A stretch of 64,000 nucleotides of DNA, from NCBI GenBank assembly GCA_944474755.1, contig OX104117.1, positions 70,904,926-70,968,925 on the forward strand, given 5' to 3'. Below, piece after piece: positions 10,310 to 21,800 of this stretch. Within the stretch, counting starts at the first letter, position 1, and each line of letters opens with the position of its first letter. The DNA comes from Limnoperna fortunei. Taxonomy: Eukaryota; Mollusca; Bivalvia; Mytilida; Modiolidae. The position numbers and the translations under genes were made by a program. The notes under the pieces were generated by a model. It was not told where the DNA came from. It ran no database searches and saw only the letters and a program-made list of their open reading frames with translations.

Positions 10310-13300
10310 TCTAACAGTGAATTCTGTAGATGTCTGAATTGTCGTGGGAAAATGTATAGGGAAGTAATTCTATTGATATTATCATATACGAGAAACATAG
10401 GAAGTTGAAATGGAAAATAATATTATAAACATTAAACCATTACATGGTACTACACGTATGTCAAGTCAAATGTCAAATGGCAAGCGCATCCTCTAATGTC
10501 TGATTCTATATAAGGTAAATTGACATGATAAAGTACATTTAGAAATAACGGAAGTTTCAAGTGTTTTTTATGCTGGAATAAATATAAACATAATGTTTGC
10601 TTAGCAATTTCCTTCAGTAACAGTACATTTCTGCTGACCTGTAACAAACCGGCTTATTGAAAACTCTTTTTTTATTCAATGTACACTTTAATAGTCATAG
10701 ATAGCGTCTGTTATCATATTTGACTGTAATTAAGAGTGCTTGGAGCATGAGTATTTTCCCTTCCGGAGCACCTAGACGTACTACCGGTTTTCAGAGTGTT
10801 TCCTTTTACCCAAGTTTTTTATGTTGTATTCTTGTTTTATTTCTTTTTTTTGGTTTAGTTTGTCTCTGACTTATCGTTTTAGAATACTCCTCTGTAAATT
10901 TGATTCTTTTTTTCTTGCATCCTCGATTCAATATAAATTGTGAGTTAGCATTCCATTATACAAGGTCTTTAAAAGCACTTGTTATCCCCTTATTGTCACC
11001 ACTACCCGTAATTTATGTGCTAGCGTAATACCATGAATTTCCGTTGACTCTTGGGATTAGCAAAACTTGATTTATAGGTTCCTGGTTGACTCTAACGAAT
11101 ACTTTTTATCGAGGGCATCTTTAACTCTAGTGTTTTTATGGAGAAGTAGATAACTGCAAATATATGGCACTAAACCTGACATGACGTCTTCTCATCCATA
11201 CTATGATAACTGGATTTGGCTCTTCATTTAAAACATTTTTTTGTATTTACAGATCAGGGACAGTAAAGTATTCACATTTTTTCCTCTGTGTGGTTTCATA
11301 TTTTAATACTGAAAAAACTTTGAAGTAAAAATTTATAAAGGAGATTATAAAATCCCAGAGAATCTTTGTATCTGCAAATTAGTCTACTTAGTTGAAATCT
11401 TGTTTAAGTTTTTTATTTAATGTTCAATTTAAATGTTGTTTTATGGTAAATATACAAGAATTGTGCATGCTGTTGCAGTATGGTCACATGAAAGTGTAAA
11501 CCTGTCATGAAAATTCTTCTACAAGTCTAAAAAAAGGAAAGACGTTCATTATAGCAAAGCAATGTTTATTTAATGCGTACTTACATTGTAAAATGTGGAC
11601 AATTAGACATTTTAATGGGGGACAATCAGGAATAAGCCATATCAAAAGACGTAGCTTTTGTTGCTTTAATCGTCGAGAAACGTTCAAAATAATCACAAAG
11701 ATACAGGACAGGAAAAATAATATCAAGATAGTTAAATGTTTATAATTCGATTTCGATATTGTTATAATAATACAAAGAATTCTAGTTAATATACTTAATG
11801 ACACTATTTTACAGTTTCAGCTATATTAACAATCAATTTCCAAAACCTCCCCAGATTGAGAAAACACACTCAGTTGTAATTGCAGATTCCTACAGTTTTA
11901 AATATTAAAAGACTCATTTTAATTATTAAAAATAATCAGTTATTCTTTTAGACTAGTAGCCATTTTCGTTGGATGACCGAGTTTTGGGATACAAGTTTGG
12001 TAAGAGACCTTCCAATGAATGTACATACAAAGCTAAGTTAAAATTGACTACTTGCTTTCAGAGCAGATTGTGGGTGATGTTTGGTTACAATAAGCCTTAT
12101 ATATGCATCCAACCAGTGATGTTGCAAGGTTATATTTAGAAGACACGGCTATTTTTACCAATTTGGAATTCCCCTTTAAGCAGCTTAATATTTGAATTAA
12201 CATGTGTCTAGTGTTCCGGTTCGAAAGTTCGGAAAATATGTACATTCTGAACAATTTCAAACATTTTAATATGTTGCTTGTTTATTGCTTTAATATATCT
12301 TTTGAATAAAACGTTTTCATAATTTCTGCTGATATTGAAATAAAATGTGTTATTTTCATACATGAGACAAAAAACCATCAAAACATTCAACTAATCAAAA
12401 GAAACATTGAACTGAATTCCTTTACAATATCAGTATATACAAATGTGCATACAAATATAAATTAAAAATATAACAATTGTAGCATTTTAATAAGGTCGAT
12501 ATGAAAAATATCGACACGAGATAACATATATTCCTCCACCTTCGTTGTCGGTCGATATGTTCTCATGTCGATATGTTTTCTTATTGACCTAATTAAAGGC
12601 TATAATTATATGTTTTTCAAATGTTTAACTAACATGTATGTATGTTCATTTTCACTAGGTAGCAAAGACTATTTTACTCGGATGGTTTTCTAATATTTGT
12701 AATTGTTAGACAATAGCTATGCAATAAAACTTTATTTAAAGTTCACGATCAATTGTCAGAATAATATTCTGGAAAAATCTCAGAAAATTCAGGTTGGTAA
12801 TAGATTTTGTAAAAATATGAAAGGAATAAATCATATTTATTAATCACCACAACCACATTTATTCCAATCAATTATTTGTTGATAACAATAAAAAATAAAT
12901 TCATCTGTAAAATACCGAAAAATTATTAAAACGTAACAAAAGGTAGAAAATATTTTATAAAGAAATATCAAAATATATTTAGTAGTTGAAAATAATTGCA
13001 AATTATCAAAATGTGTCAAAAAGTTGAAATATTTGAAAAAGCTATCACAGCCATCCACACTGTAACATATATTATGCCATATATTTTGTAAAACTAGTTT
13101 TGTTAGTTAACTGTTTCTGTCAATATATGTAATTTCAGTAAACCCTGTAAACATCATTAAACTTATACAATGCTGCAGTGTTTTGTATAAACAGACAATA
13201 TAACTGAACACTGTAACATAATAATGGCTTTTGCAAAAATAATATACATAGTGCTAAGATATGTCAGAAGAGTGTCCGTTTAAATATAAATAGACCACAA

Positions 13301-13437
13301 CAAACAAAACAAAAATAATTTGCATATACAACCATGAAATTTTAGCAAACAATTACTAGTACATTTATCATTGTTAGGTTTCATCTGAAATAAATGCATT
13401 GCATTGATTACTTGGTGAGATTTGTATATAATATTTT
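10310..13437. other. Intergenic, one hairpin element, no gene seen
   Basis: This is the 5' flank of the small membrane-protein gene (minus) and the 3' flank of the annexin-like gene (minus). Apart from the hairpin repeat at 12,493-12,590, only short AT-rich open frames occur, without motifs or splice support. No TATA-type promoter could be assigned with confidence. Confidence 0.45.
12493..12590. mobile_element. Small inverted-repeat element of about 98 bp (MITE-like)
   Basis: The two halves form an imperfect hairpin. The left end AGGTCGATATGAAAAATATC matches the reverse complement of the right end, AGGTCAATAAGAAAACATAT, and the similarity continues through CGACAYGAGA and ACATAT. A nested perfect palindrome, GTCGATAT and ATATCGAC, lies at the left end. 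It has no coding potential. Size and structure fit a MITE or foldback element. The flanks are too AT-rich to call a target duplication. Confidence 0.6.
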
Positions 13438-13443
13438 TTTATT
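13438..13443 (-). terminator. Possible poly(A) signal of the annexin-like gene
   Basis: AATAAA on the minus strand, about 150 nt downstream of the annexin-like stop codon at 13,590-13,592. Position and hexamer are the only support, and AATAAA is common by chance in sequence this AT-rich. Confidence 0.35.
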
Positions 13444-13589
13444 ATCACAGAAATATTAAAATAACATACAAGCTGTACAGGTGGCGTAGTTAGAAAACCG
13501 TGCAATAAGTAGCGCTAAAAATTGCAGATAAAAATCTAATAGCTCTTGACAACCCTAGTACAATTTTTGTTCAAAATAATTACAGAAAA

Positions 13590-13727
13590 CTAATAACTAT
13601 TAGCCGTTACCGGAGTAATACCAAGGAGTAATTTTTTATAATCCCCAGTGGTCTCTGCAGCCACTTCTTCGTGGAGTGATTTCTTGTAAAATTTCCTGTT
13701 CTCGTCCATTATGTCCCCCAGATCAAT
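13590..13727 (-). CDS. Annexin-like terminal exon (end of repeat 4)
   Basis: 46 codons after the acceptor GTCTAG: IDLGDIMDENRKFYKKSLHE, then ETTGDYKKLLLGI and a short tail ending SY and TAG. This is the standard C-terminal helix set of an annexin repeat (RSE-IDLGDI, YKKSL, ETSGDYKKLLL). The exon itself is intact and in phase 0 with the exon at 14,543-14,655. Confidence 0.8.
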   Translation of the reverse strand: MDLGDIMDENRKFYKKSLHEEVAAETTGDYKKLLLGITPVTANSY

Positions 13728-14542
13728 CTAGACGTACTGACAATAGCTGATAAGTTTTATAATGTATTTATCTAAAATGAAGTATGTATTTTCTCAAAAT
13801 CTGAAAAATTTGCATTTAGAATTACATGGTAATACAAAACCTTGAATTACCTACTTAAATGATACTTTTGTCGGATCTTCTTTTTGACGTCATAATGAAT
13901 GTTATAACTAATGATTCTAAAGGACAACATTTCTTGCTCATGCCTTTTGATTGGATGACGCAACGAGCACAGATGTGTGCAAGTGAACTCATTTGTACTG
14001 GGTCATCTATACCAGAAATTGGCCATTTACGAAGAAATATACATGTATACTATCGACAGAAGTTAAGATGAGTATTGGAAAGAAATGTGCATGCATCTTT
14101 GCAACAAAAATGTGCATGTAAATTATCAAGAGATGCACATTAAACTGGCTCAAAAATTAACAAAGTAGATGTCTTCAGTTATTTTAACTTACTGCAGCGA
14201 CATTCTGCTAAAGAAATAATGTCGTAACATATATACAATTGCTAAAATCATCGGGCATGAAAACTATCTGTTAATTACAATGTAGATAATGATTCTTCTC
14301 CAAGACGAAACACTTGTAAAAAGATCTGTTTTCTACTTGCTAAAAAATTGTATGGGTCAAAGATGCAGCCAAGAAAAAAGAGAATCGGAAAAAACAAAAT
14401 ATTAGAAATAACTATTATCACAGTTTTAAACAGTTGTTTTGTATGTTGTCGAGAATAAAAACTTTGAAATAATCCAGTTGATATAATAATTGGCTGTAAT
14501 TGTCACTAGACACTCCTGCGGAATATTTCACAAAACTCTTAC

Positions 14543-14655
14543 CTCAGACCTCGAAACAACTACTCTAATAAGAGTGGAGTCATTGGTGCCAAGTCCGGCC
14601 ATAACCTTATGCAGCCTCTCTGCAAGGTATTATGGTATAGTCTTGACAGTCCTCA
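14543..14655 (-). pseudogene. Annexin-like exon, start of repeat 4, with in-frame stop
   Basis: Flanked by acceptor TTATTTTCAG and donor GTAAGAG. The relevant frame reads RTVKTIP, then TAA, then [20 protein letters not shown] and IRVVVSRSE. This is the classic fourth repeat, with the Ca-binding loop AGLGTND and the RVVVSRSE helix. The TAA stands where annexins commonly have an aromatic or hydrophobic residue before YLAER. It is either a true nonsense mutation or a sequence error. Confidence 0.78.
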
Positions 14656-15059
14656 CTGAAAATAACATAAATTTATTACTGACAACGAATTGTACTTAAC
14701 ATGAAATATCAAAGAAAATGAATTCCTTGCGACTTCTTATATGAGTAAAATCTACCAAATAGGTATTTATTGCTTAACAAATAAGAAATAGTTAACTAAG
14801 GCCATGAATCAATCCTCCGGGTTTCACATTTTACAGCAGGCAAGATGCCAGCTGTAATAAGTAATGTACATCATATACTTAACATATTTTCATCAAACAC
14901 ATGTTTTAGAATAATAAGAAACGAACTGTTAGAAACAGAAATCTTCATGTCTGAATTAGCCTTATCTATTATTAATGCAACGTTCAGCAATATCGTGGCA
15001 TCCAGTTTTTATTGGGGGAGAAAGCCAGAGTACCAGAAGGAAATCCTCCACCTTTGGTA

Positions 15060-15200
15060 AGATAACTCTCAATAATTGTCATGAATAAGGATTAGAATCA
15101 ATCTCACCCTGCTCACACTAAGATTCGAAGACACAACCACAGTGTTGATAGTCATGATAATAACTACCATAACCACTCGGCCAGCAAGGCCTCTCCATAT
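15060..15200 (-). mobile_element. Degenerate tRNA-derived SINE head
   Basis: On the minus strand, GGCCGAGTGGTTATGG (A-box-like) is followed by CAACACTGTGGTTG and CTTCGAATCTT (B-box-like), then GAGCAGGGTGAG. The order matches the SINE at 47,000-47,215, which has GTCGAGTGGTTAAAG, CAACACTGAGGTTG, GGTTTGAGTCTC and GGGCAGAGTG. Its 3' part is unrecognisable here. It lies in an annexin-like intron. Confidence 0.55.
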
Positions 15201-15214
15201 CTATTACAAGACAT

Positions 15215-16101
15215 TCATGTGCAACACAAAGTATGTACAGCCATTTCGGTTGGTATTGACTCTTCATATACATGGTCAACTTGAAAAGTGAGCGGGTCAT
15301 CTAATGTTTGAAAAGAAAGTAAACTATCTACATGTATACAAATGTATTTGTCTTCATACAAATTTTGCACAACTTTAAGCAATTTAACTGCTATATTATA
15401 ACAACAAGGCAACTTGGAGAAAAAACTTTGGAACACATCAGTAATAAATATATTCACTGATGAAGTACAAGAAAAACAACAATTTTACCTTCTGATATTC
15501 CTCAAATGTTGCTCGTAGATGATATGATGGCGCAGAGTCATGACTTGTAAGAATGCTGACTCGTCTATTGCAATCTTATTAACACCTGCATTGAACATCT
15601 TCTGGGAATCCTCCCTGGCAAGGTCCCGGTCAATGACTGACTCCACACCCTGAGTTGCAGCTCTTTGCAACTGTTCTGGTGTATATTCTGTTATGTTATC
15701 CTGCATTTTAGAGAACTTACTTTTAATACTTTTTACGAAACAGTCTGTTTAAAGTGTGTAAGTAGTTTATTTTAAACAAAGAATACCTATAAGTCTTGAA
15801 ATGTACGATGTCTCTACAACATCTCCGGATCTGTAAATTAAAATTCATAAATAAGAATCCTAAATATACAAATGAAGATTCTAAAAACCGGAGCAGGCTG
15901 ACTGGCATTGTACATCTACAGGTCTGTATTCCATCTTTATGTTAGATGAGAACAAACTAAAGATCAAATCAAACCAATAGGTAAATGATTAAATATTTTT
16001 GACTTACCTGGGCAGTATACTAACAGTAACAGACAAATCAAATTCATTGCCAAGATATACAAGGACATATATTTGACTTTGAACAGGAAGTTGTTTTTCA
16101 T
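15215..16101 (-). CDS. Candidate two-exon secreted peptide (59 residues), weak
   Basis: Exon 16,101-16,008 begins with ATG and encodes 31 residues, rich in hydrophobics from residue 12 on (MSLYILAMNLICLLLLVYCP), followed by the donor GTAAGTC in phase 1. A pyrimidine-rich acceptor (TTTCTTTTCAAACATTAG) precedes 15,300. Joining gives DDPLTFQVDHVYEES and more, ending TLCCT and TGA at 15,215. The total is 59 residues, plausibly a secreted or membrane-anchored peptide. Against it: the second exon lies beside a SINE and has no known motif, and an annexin-like exon on the same strand sits inside the proposed intron. The first exon alone, with its good donor, is the stronger part and may join other exons. 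Confidence 0.2.
15489..15649 (-). pseudogene. Annexin-like repeat-3 exon with 1-nt deletion
   Basis: Reads GVESVIDRDLAREDSQKMFN, then AGVNKIAIDESAFLQVMTLR. After a one-base shift near 15,530 it continues SYHLRATFEEYQK to the donor GTAAAA. The annexin pattern (QG-x-DE-x-VD, LA-x-x-DAQ-x-LF-x-AG, TDESAF, LRATFEEY) is clear. The exon is 161 nt; 162 would keep phase 0 at both ends, so exactly one base is missing, probably one C in a CC run. The Ca loop residues GT are replaced by AI. Confidence 0.8.
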
Positions 16102-16261
16102 TTTACAAGTATTTATATGGTATTATGATATAAGGAAACAAAGACATCTGATGGGACATTAAAGGTTACCCCGCCACGTTGAACAGCTGAGCATGATAAC
16201 AGTCCATCTCAGAAGAAAATTTTCACCTTGACCTTGAACCTATCAAAATGATTTCAAATTG

Positions 16262-18320
16262 AAACTAGAGGCTCCTAGGAGCCTATATCGCTTACCTGAA
16301 CCTGAAACCAATTGAACAAATATGCAATTCTTTTAAATCTAGTTTTTCTTTCCTATAAGGAAATGTCCAACACTTCTGCTCCTATAAGAAGTTGTCCAAC
16401 ACATATGCAGCAATAATCATTTTGCAGATCCTGATGAGCTGAATAAATCTGTATAGAACAGATTTTCTCTAGCTATTATGGCAGTTACTGAGGAAAACTA
16501 CAAAATAGAGAGTATTGCTATAGAGGTTCACTTTAAATTTTTCTGTATCTGTTACACTTTTTTAACTATCACCCCTGTATCTGTTACACTTTTTTAACTA
16601 TCACCCCAAAACTATCTTGATCTCCCCCTCTCGTTCTATTTTAAGCTTAGGTAGCCATGTTGGTGGTCAGCTGTCATGATTTGCAAAATATAGGTAGAGG
16701 ACATCATAAAGAACATGTGTGAAATGTTTCAAGGAGTCCTTTTATTGGTTTAAGAGGTAGAATCCGTAGAATTCATTTAAAAAAACGTTGAAGGATAATG
16801 ATCATTATTCAATATTGACCTCAAGTCAGTTTTGTAGCTCTCATAGAGGGGAACATTTCAGCAATGCTAACTTTTTCTCTTGTTCTAATAATTTTCAACC
16901 TTTTTAGGAAAAAAATGACACAATTCATCCGTTTTGAAGATTAAGGGGAAATAATTCTGACAAGGGGAGGTCGCACAACTTCAACTCAATGTAGAATTTT
17001 ACAGAGCGTTTGATGCTGACGAATGAGAGTCTCTTCGGTTTTATTGTATCCGTATACTTTTTGAGCCAAACACTGTATTTGACCCCCAGTTTATTTTCAG
17101 CCATGGTGGCCATTTTGAATAATGTGGCCATGGTTTGTGTCAAATTGGTAGAGGACTACTACTAACCAATAATGTGTAGAAAGTTACAAAGCAGTTCTGT
17201 AGAACTGTTGATGCTGAAGAAGGAAAGTTTGTTTGGTTTTCCTGTATCTGTTATTCTTTTTGAAGTGTCAGGCAAAAACTATATTTTGACCTATACTTTA
17301 AGGAGGGGTCGCACAACTTCAACTCAATGTAGAATTTTGCAGAACGTTTGATGCTGAAGATTGAGAGTCTCTTCGGTTTTACTGTATCCGTATACTTTTT
17401 GAGCCAAAAACTGTATTTTGACCCCCAGTTTATTTTCAGCCATGGTGGCCATTTTTATTAATCTGTGGCCATGGTTTGTGTAAACTTGGTAGAGGACTAC
17501 TACTAACCAACAATGTGTAGAAAGTTACAAAGCAGTTCGGTAGAGCTTTAGATGCTGAAGAAGGAAAGTCGTTTGGTTTTCCTGTATCTGTTATACTTTT
17601 TTAACTGTCAGGCAAAACTATATTTTGACCTCTGAGTTATATTTTTATTCGAGGCGGCCATGTTGTTAGGTCTGATGCCATGATTTTGCAAACTTGGTAG
17701 AGGACAATTTACTGGTGATGTGTGCCCCGTTTCAAAGCATTCCCTTCAGTGGTGTAGTAAAAGAAGATTTTTCAAGAATTGTTAACGACGACGGACGCCA
17801 AGTGATTTCAATAGCTCACCTGACCCGAAGTCCAAATCAAAGACAACAAATTGGACAATTAAACTTTATCTTAATTTTATAGTAATTTACAGCTGTTCAA
17901 GTTTTAACAGAATATGTTGATGTTTTCTGGTAATAATTGGAAACAGTTGACAAAAACAATTAATTTGCCATTGTCAAAAAATAAACAAATTGTGCTAAAA
18001 ATAGAACTTGATCTTCATTTGATAGAACGGCTGTTCAAAGTTTAAACAAAAATGTTGGCGCTTTTTCATCTGGAAACCACCAACTGATTGCCAAAATAAA
18101 AATATGAGTTAGTGCAAGTAAAACAAACTGTAAACTGGATTATGCTGCAAATTGAACTTGATCTCCATTGTATAGTATTTAACGTTTGTGGAAAATTTAA
18201 ACAAAGTATGTTAACACGTTTTTAAGTTATCATTTGGAAACCACCAAGGCAAAGATAGACGGACGAACACTCGTATAACCAGAGGGTATCTCATAATACC
18301 CGGCCACTTTGTGTGGCTGG
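16262..18320. repeat. Composite dispersed repeat with internal 338-bp tandem duplication
   Basis: It begins near a perfect 14-bp palindrome, GGCTCCTAGGAGCC (about 16,269-16,282), followed by TATATCGCTTACCTGA. It includes GACGGACGCCAAGTGATTTC and AGCTCACCTGA near 17,790-17,825. A block starting TCGCACAACTTCAACTCAAT occurs at 16,971 and again at 17,309 (period 338 bp), each followed by CATGGTGGCCATTTT and TTGGTAGAGGAC. Weaker third and fourth matches flank these. A 32-bp direct duplication (CTGTATCTGTTACAC...) lies at about 16,544-16,608. It has the look of an old non-autonomous mobile element family. There is no coding support. Confidence 0.6.
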
Positions 18321-18603
18321 ATATAAAAATTCAACATTTTTTTCTGGAAACTTTTGGACATTGTTAAGCACCCCGTCAAATACTTAGCTAGGCAACCATT
18401 TTTAAGCAAATGTCTAGGTCAATTTGACTATGTCGCAGAAATTGTTGTTTTAAAACATCATTAAAGCAGAATAGCAATAAAAATGATGTTAGTTATAGGT
18501 TTCCTTCCTGTCGGCATCACACCTGAGGCTTGGCTAAAGTATTTATAAATTACCGAATTGCGAGATTACACACAGAGCTACTTATATATATATCAGTACT
18601 TAC

Positions 18604-18685
18604 AATAAAAGCTGACACAAGATGTCTTTTAAAATGTCTACTGGTTTCATCCATATCTTTCTCCAAGCTCTTCCAATAGTCAGTG
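18604..18685 (-). CDS. Annexin-like exon, second half of repeat 2
   Basis: Reads TDYWKSLEKDMDETSRHFKR, then HLVSAFI, then donor GTAAGTACTG in phase 0. Annexins here read Y-GKSLEKDI-DTSGHFKRLLVSA-Q. The Gly before KSL is Trp, SG is SR and LL is HL, so the copy is diverged. It joins in phase to GVESVID of the repeat-3 exon at 15,649. The acceptor is uncertain: TTTTTTATGAG at 18,686 is the best, but its phase does not fit the upstream donor simply. The exon sits about 150 bp left of the tandem array. Confidence 0.72.
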
Positions 18686-18838
18686 CTCATAAAAAATACT
18701 TAACTTACAATGCATTTGGCTGGAGAGGGCAATGCATTTGAAAAAGGACATTTTATTCAGCATTTGTCTAAAAAATTCACTAAAATGAAATTGTTTTATA
18801 TCTTTACAATATGTTTACAGCAAATAATGATAAAGAAT

Positions 18839-21800
18839 TATAATTTCTGTTTCTATAGCTAATACACAGTTTTCTGATAGCAGGCAACAATTTCTTTGTT
18901 TCTATAGCTACTAACAATTACTTTTCTAATAGCAGGCAACAATTTCTTTGTTTCAATAGCTACTAACAATTACTTTTCTAATAGCAGGCAAGAATTTCTG
19001 TGATTTTTGTTTCTATCGTTACTAGCACTTACGTTTCTGATAGCAGGCGACAATTTCTTTGATTTCTGTTCCTATAGCTACTAACACTTACTTTTCTGAT
19101 AGCAGGCGACAATTTCTTTGATTTCTGTTTCTATCGCTACTAACACTTACTTTTCTGATAGCAGGCAACAATTTCTTTGATTTCTATTTCTATAGCTACT
19201 AACACTTACTTTTCTGGTTGCGGGCAACAATTTCTTTGATTTCTCTTTCATTTGCTACTAACACTTACTTTTCTGATAGCAGGCGACAATTTCTTTGATT
19301 TCTGTTCCTATAGCTACTATCACTTACTTTTCTGATAGCGGGCAACAATTTCTTTGATTTCTCTTTCATAGCTACTAACACTTACTTTTTTGATAGCAGG
19401 CAACAATTTCTTTGATTTCTCTTTCATTTGCTACTAACACTTACTTTTCTGGTAGCGGGCAACAATTTCTTTGATTTCTCTTTCATTTGCTACTAACACT
19501 TACTTTTCTGATAGCAGGCGACAATTTCTTTGATTTCTGTTCCTGTAGCTACGAACACTTACTTTTCTGATAGCGGGCAACAATTTCTTTGATTTCTCTT
19601 TCATAGCTACTAACACTTACTTTTCTAATAGCAGGCAACAGTTTCTTTGATTTCTCTTTCATAGCTACTAACACTTACTTTTCTGATAGCAGGCGACAAT
19701 TTCTTTGATTTCTGTTCCTATAGCTACTAACACTTACTTTTCTGATAGCAGGCGACAATTTCTTTGATTTCTGTTCCTATAGCTACTAACACTTACTTTT
19801 CTGGTAGCGGGCAACAATTTCTTTGATTTCTCTTTCATTAGCTGCTAACACTTACTTTTCTGATAGCAGGCAAAAATTTCTTTGATTTCTGTTCCTATAG
19901 CTACTAACACTTACTTTTCTGATAGCGGGCAACAATTTCTTTGATTTCTCTTTCATTGCTACTAACACTTACTTTTCTGATAGCAGGCAACAATTTCTTT
20001 GATTTCTCTTTCATTTGCTACTAACACTTACTTTTCTGGTAGCGGGCAACAATTTCTTTGATTTCTCTTTCATTTGCTACTAACACTTACTTTTCTGATA
20101 GCAGGCGACAATTTCTTTGATTTCTGTTCCTATAGCTACTAACACTTACTTTTCTGATAGCAGGCGACAATTTCTTTGATTTCTGTTTCTATAGCTACTA
20201 ACACTTACTTTTCTGGTAGCAGGCAACAATTTCTTTGATTTCTCTTTCATAGCTACTAACACTTACTTTTCTAATAGCAGGCAACAATTTCTTTGATTTC
20301 TCTTTCATTTGCTACTAACACTTACTTTTCTGATAGCAGGCGACAATTTCTTTGATTTCTGTTCCTATAGCTACTAACACTTACTTTTCTAATAGCAGGC
20401 AACAATTTCTTTGATTTCTCTTTCATAGCTACTAACACTTACTTTTCTGATAGCAGGCGACAATTTCTTTGATTTCTGTTCCTATAGCTACTAACACTTA
20501 CTTTTCTGATAGCGGGCAACAATTTCTTTGATTTCTCTTTCATAGCTACTAACACTTACTTTTCTGATAGCAGGCGACAATTTCTTTGATTTCTGTTCCT
20601 ATAGCTACTAACACTTACTTTTCTGATAGCAGGCGACAATTTCTTTGATTTCTGTTCCTATAGCTACTAACACTTACTTTTCTGATAGGAGGCGACAATT
20701 TCTTTGATTTCTATTTCTATAGCTACTAACACTTACTTTTCTGATAGCGGGCAACAATTTCTTTGATTTCTCTTTCATAGCTACTAACACTTACTTTTCT
20801 AATAGCAGGCAACAATTTCTTTGATTTCTGTTCCTATAGCTACTAACACTTACTTTTCTGATAGCGGGCAACAATTTCTTTGATTTCTCTTTCATTTGCT
20901 ACTAACACTTACTTTTCTGATAGCAGGCGACAATTTCTTTGATTTCTGTTCCTATAGCTACTAACACTTACTTTTCTGATAGCAGGCAACAATTTCTTTG
21001 ATTTCTCTTTCATTTGCTGCTAACACTTACTTGTCTGATAGCAGGCGACAATTTCTTTGATTTCTCTTTCATAGCTACTAACACTTACTTTTCTAATAGC
21101 AGGCAACAATTTCTTTGATTTCTCTTTCATTTGCTACTAACACTTACTTTTCTGATAGCAGGCGACAATTTCTTTGATTTCTCTTTCATAGCTACTAACA
21201 CTTACTTTTCTGATAGCGGGCGACAATTTCTTTGATTTCTCTTTCATAGCTACTAACACTTACTTTTCTAATAGCAGGCAAAAATTTCTTTGATTTCTGT
21301 TCCTATAGCTACTAACACTTACTTTTCTGATAGCGGGCAACAATTTCTTTAATTTCTCTTTCATAGCTACTAACACTTACTTTTCTAATAGCAGGCAACA
21401 ATTTCTTTGATTTCTCTTTCATTTGCTACTAACACTTACTTTTCTGATAGCGGGCAACAATTTCTTTGATTTCTGTTCCTATAGCTACTAACACTTACTT
21501 TTCTGATAGCAGGCGACAATTTCTTTGATTTCTGTTTCTATCGCTACTAACACTTACTTTTCTGATAGCAGGCGACAATTTCTTTGATTTCTCTTTCATA
21601 GCTACTAACACTTACTTTTCTGATAGCAGGCGACAATTTCTTTGATTTCTGTTCCTATAGCTACTAACACTTACTTTTCTGATAGCAGGCGACAATTTCT
21701 TTGATTTCTCTTTCATTTGCTACTAACACTTACTTTTTTGATAGCAGGCGACAATTTCTTTGATTTCTGTTCCTATAGCTACTAACACTTACTTTTCTGA

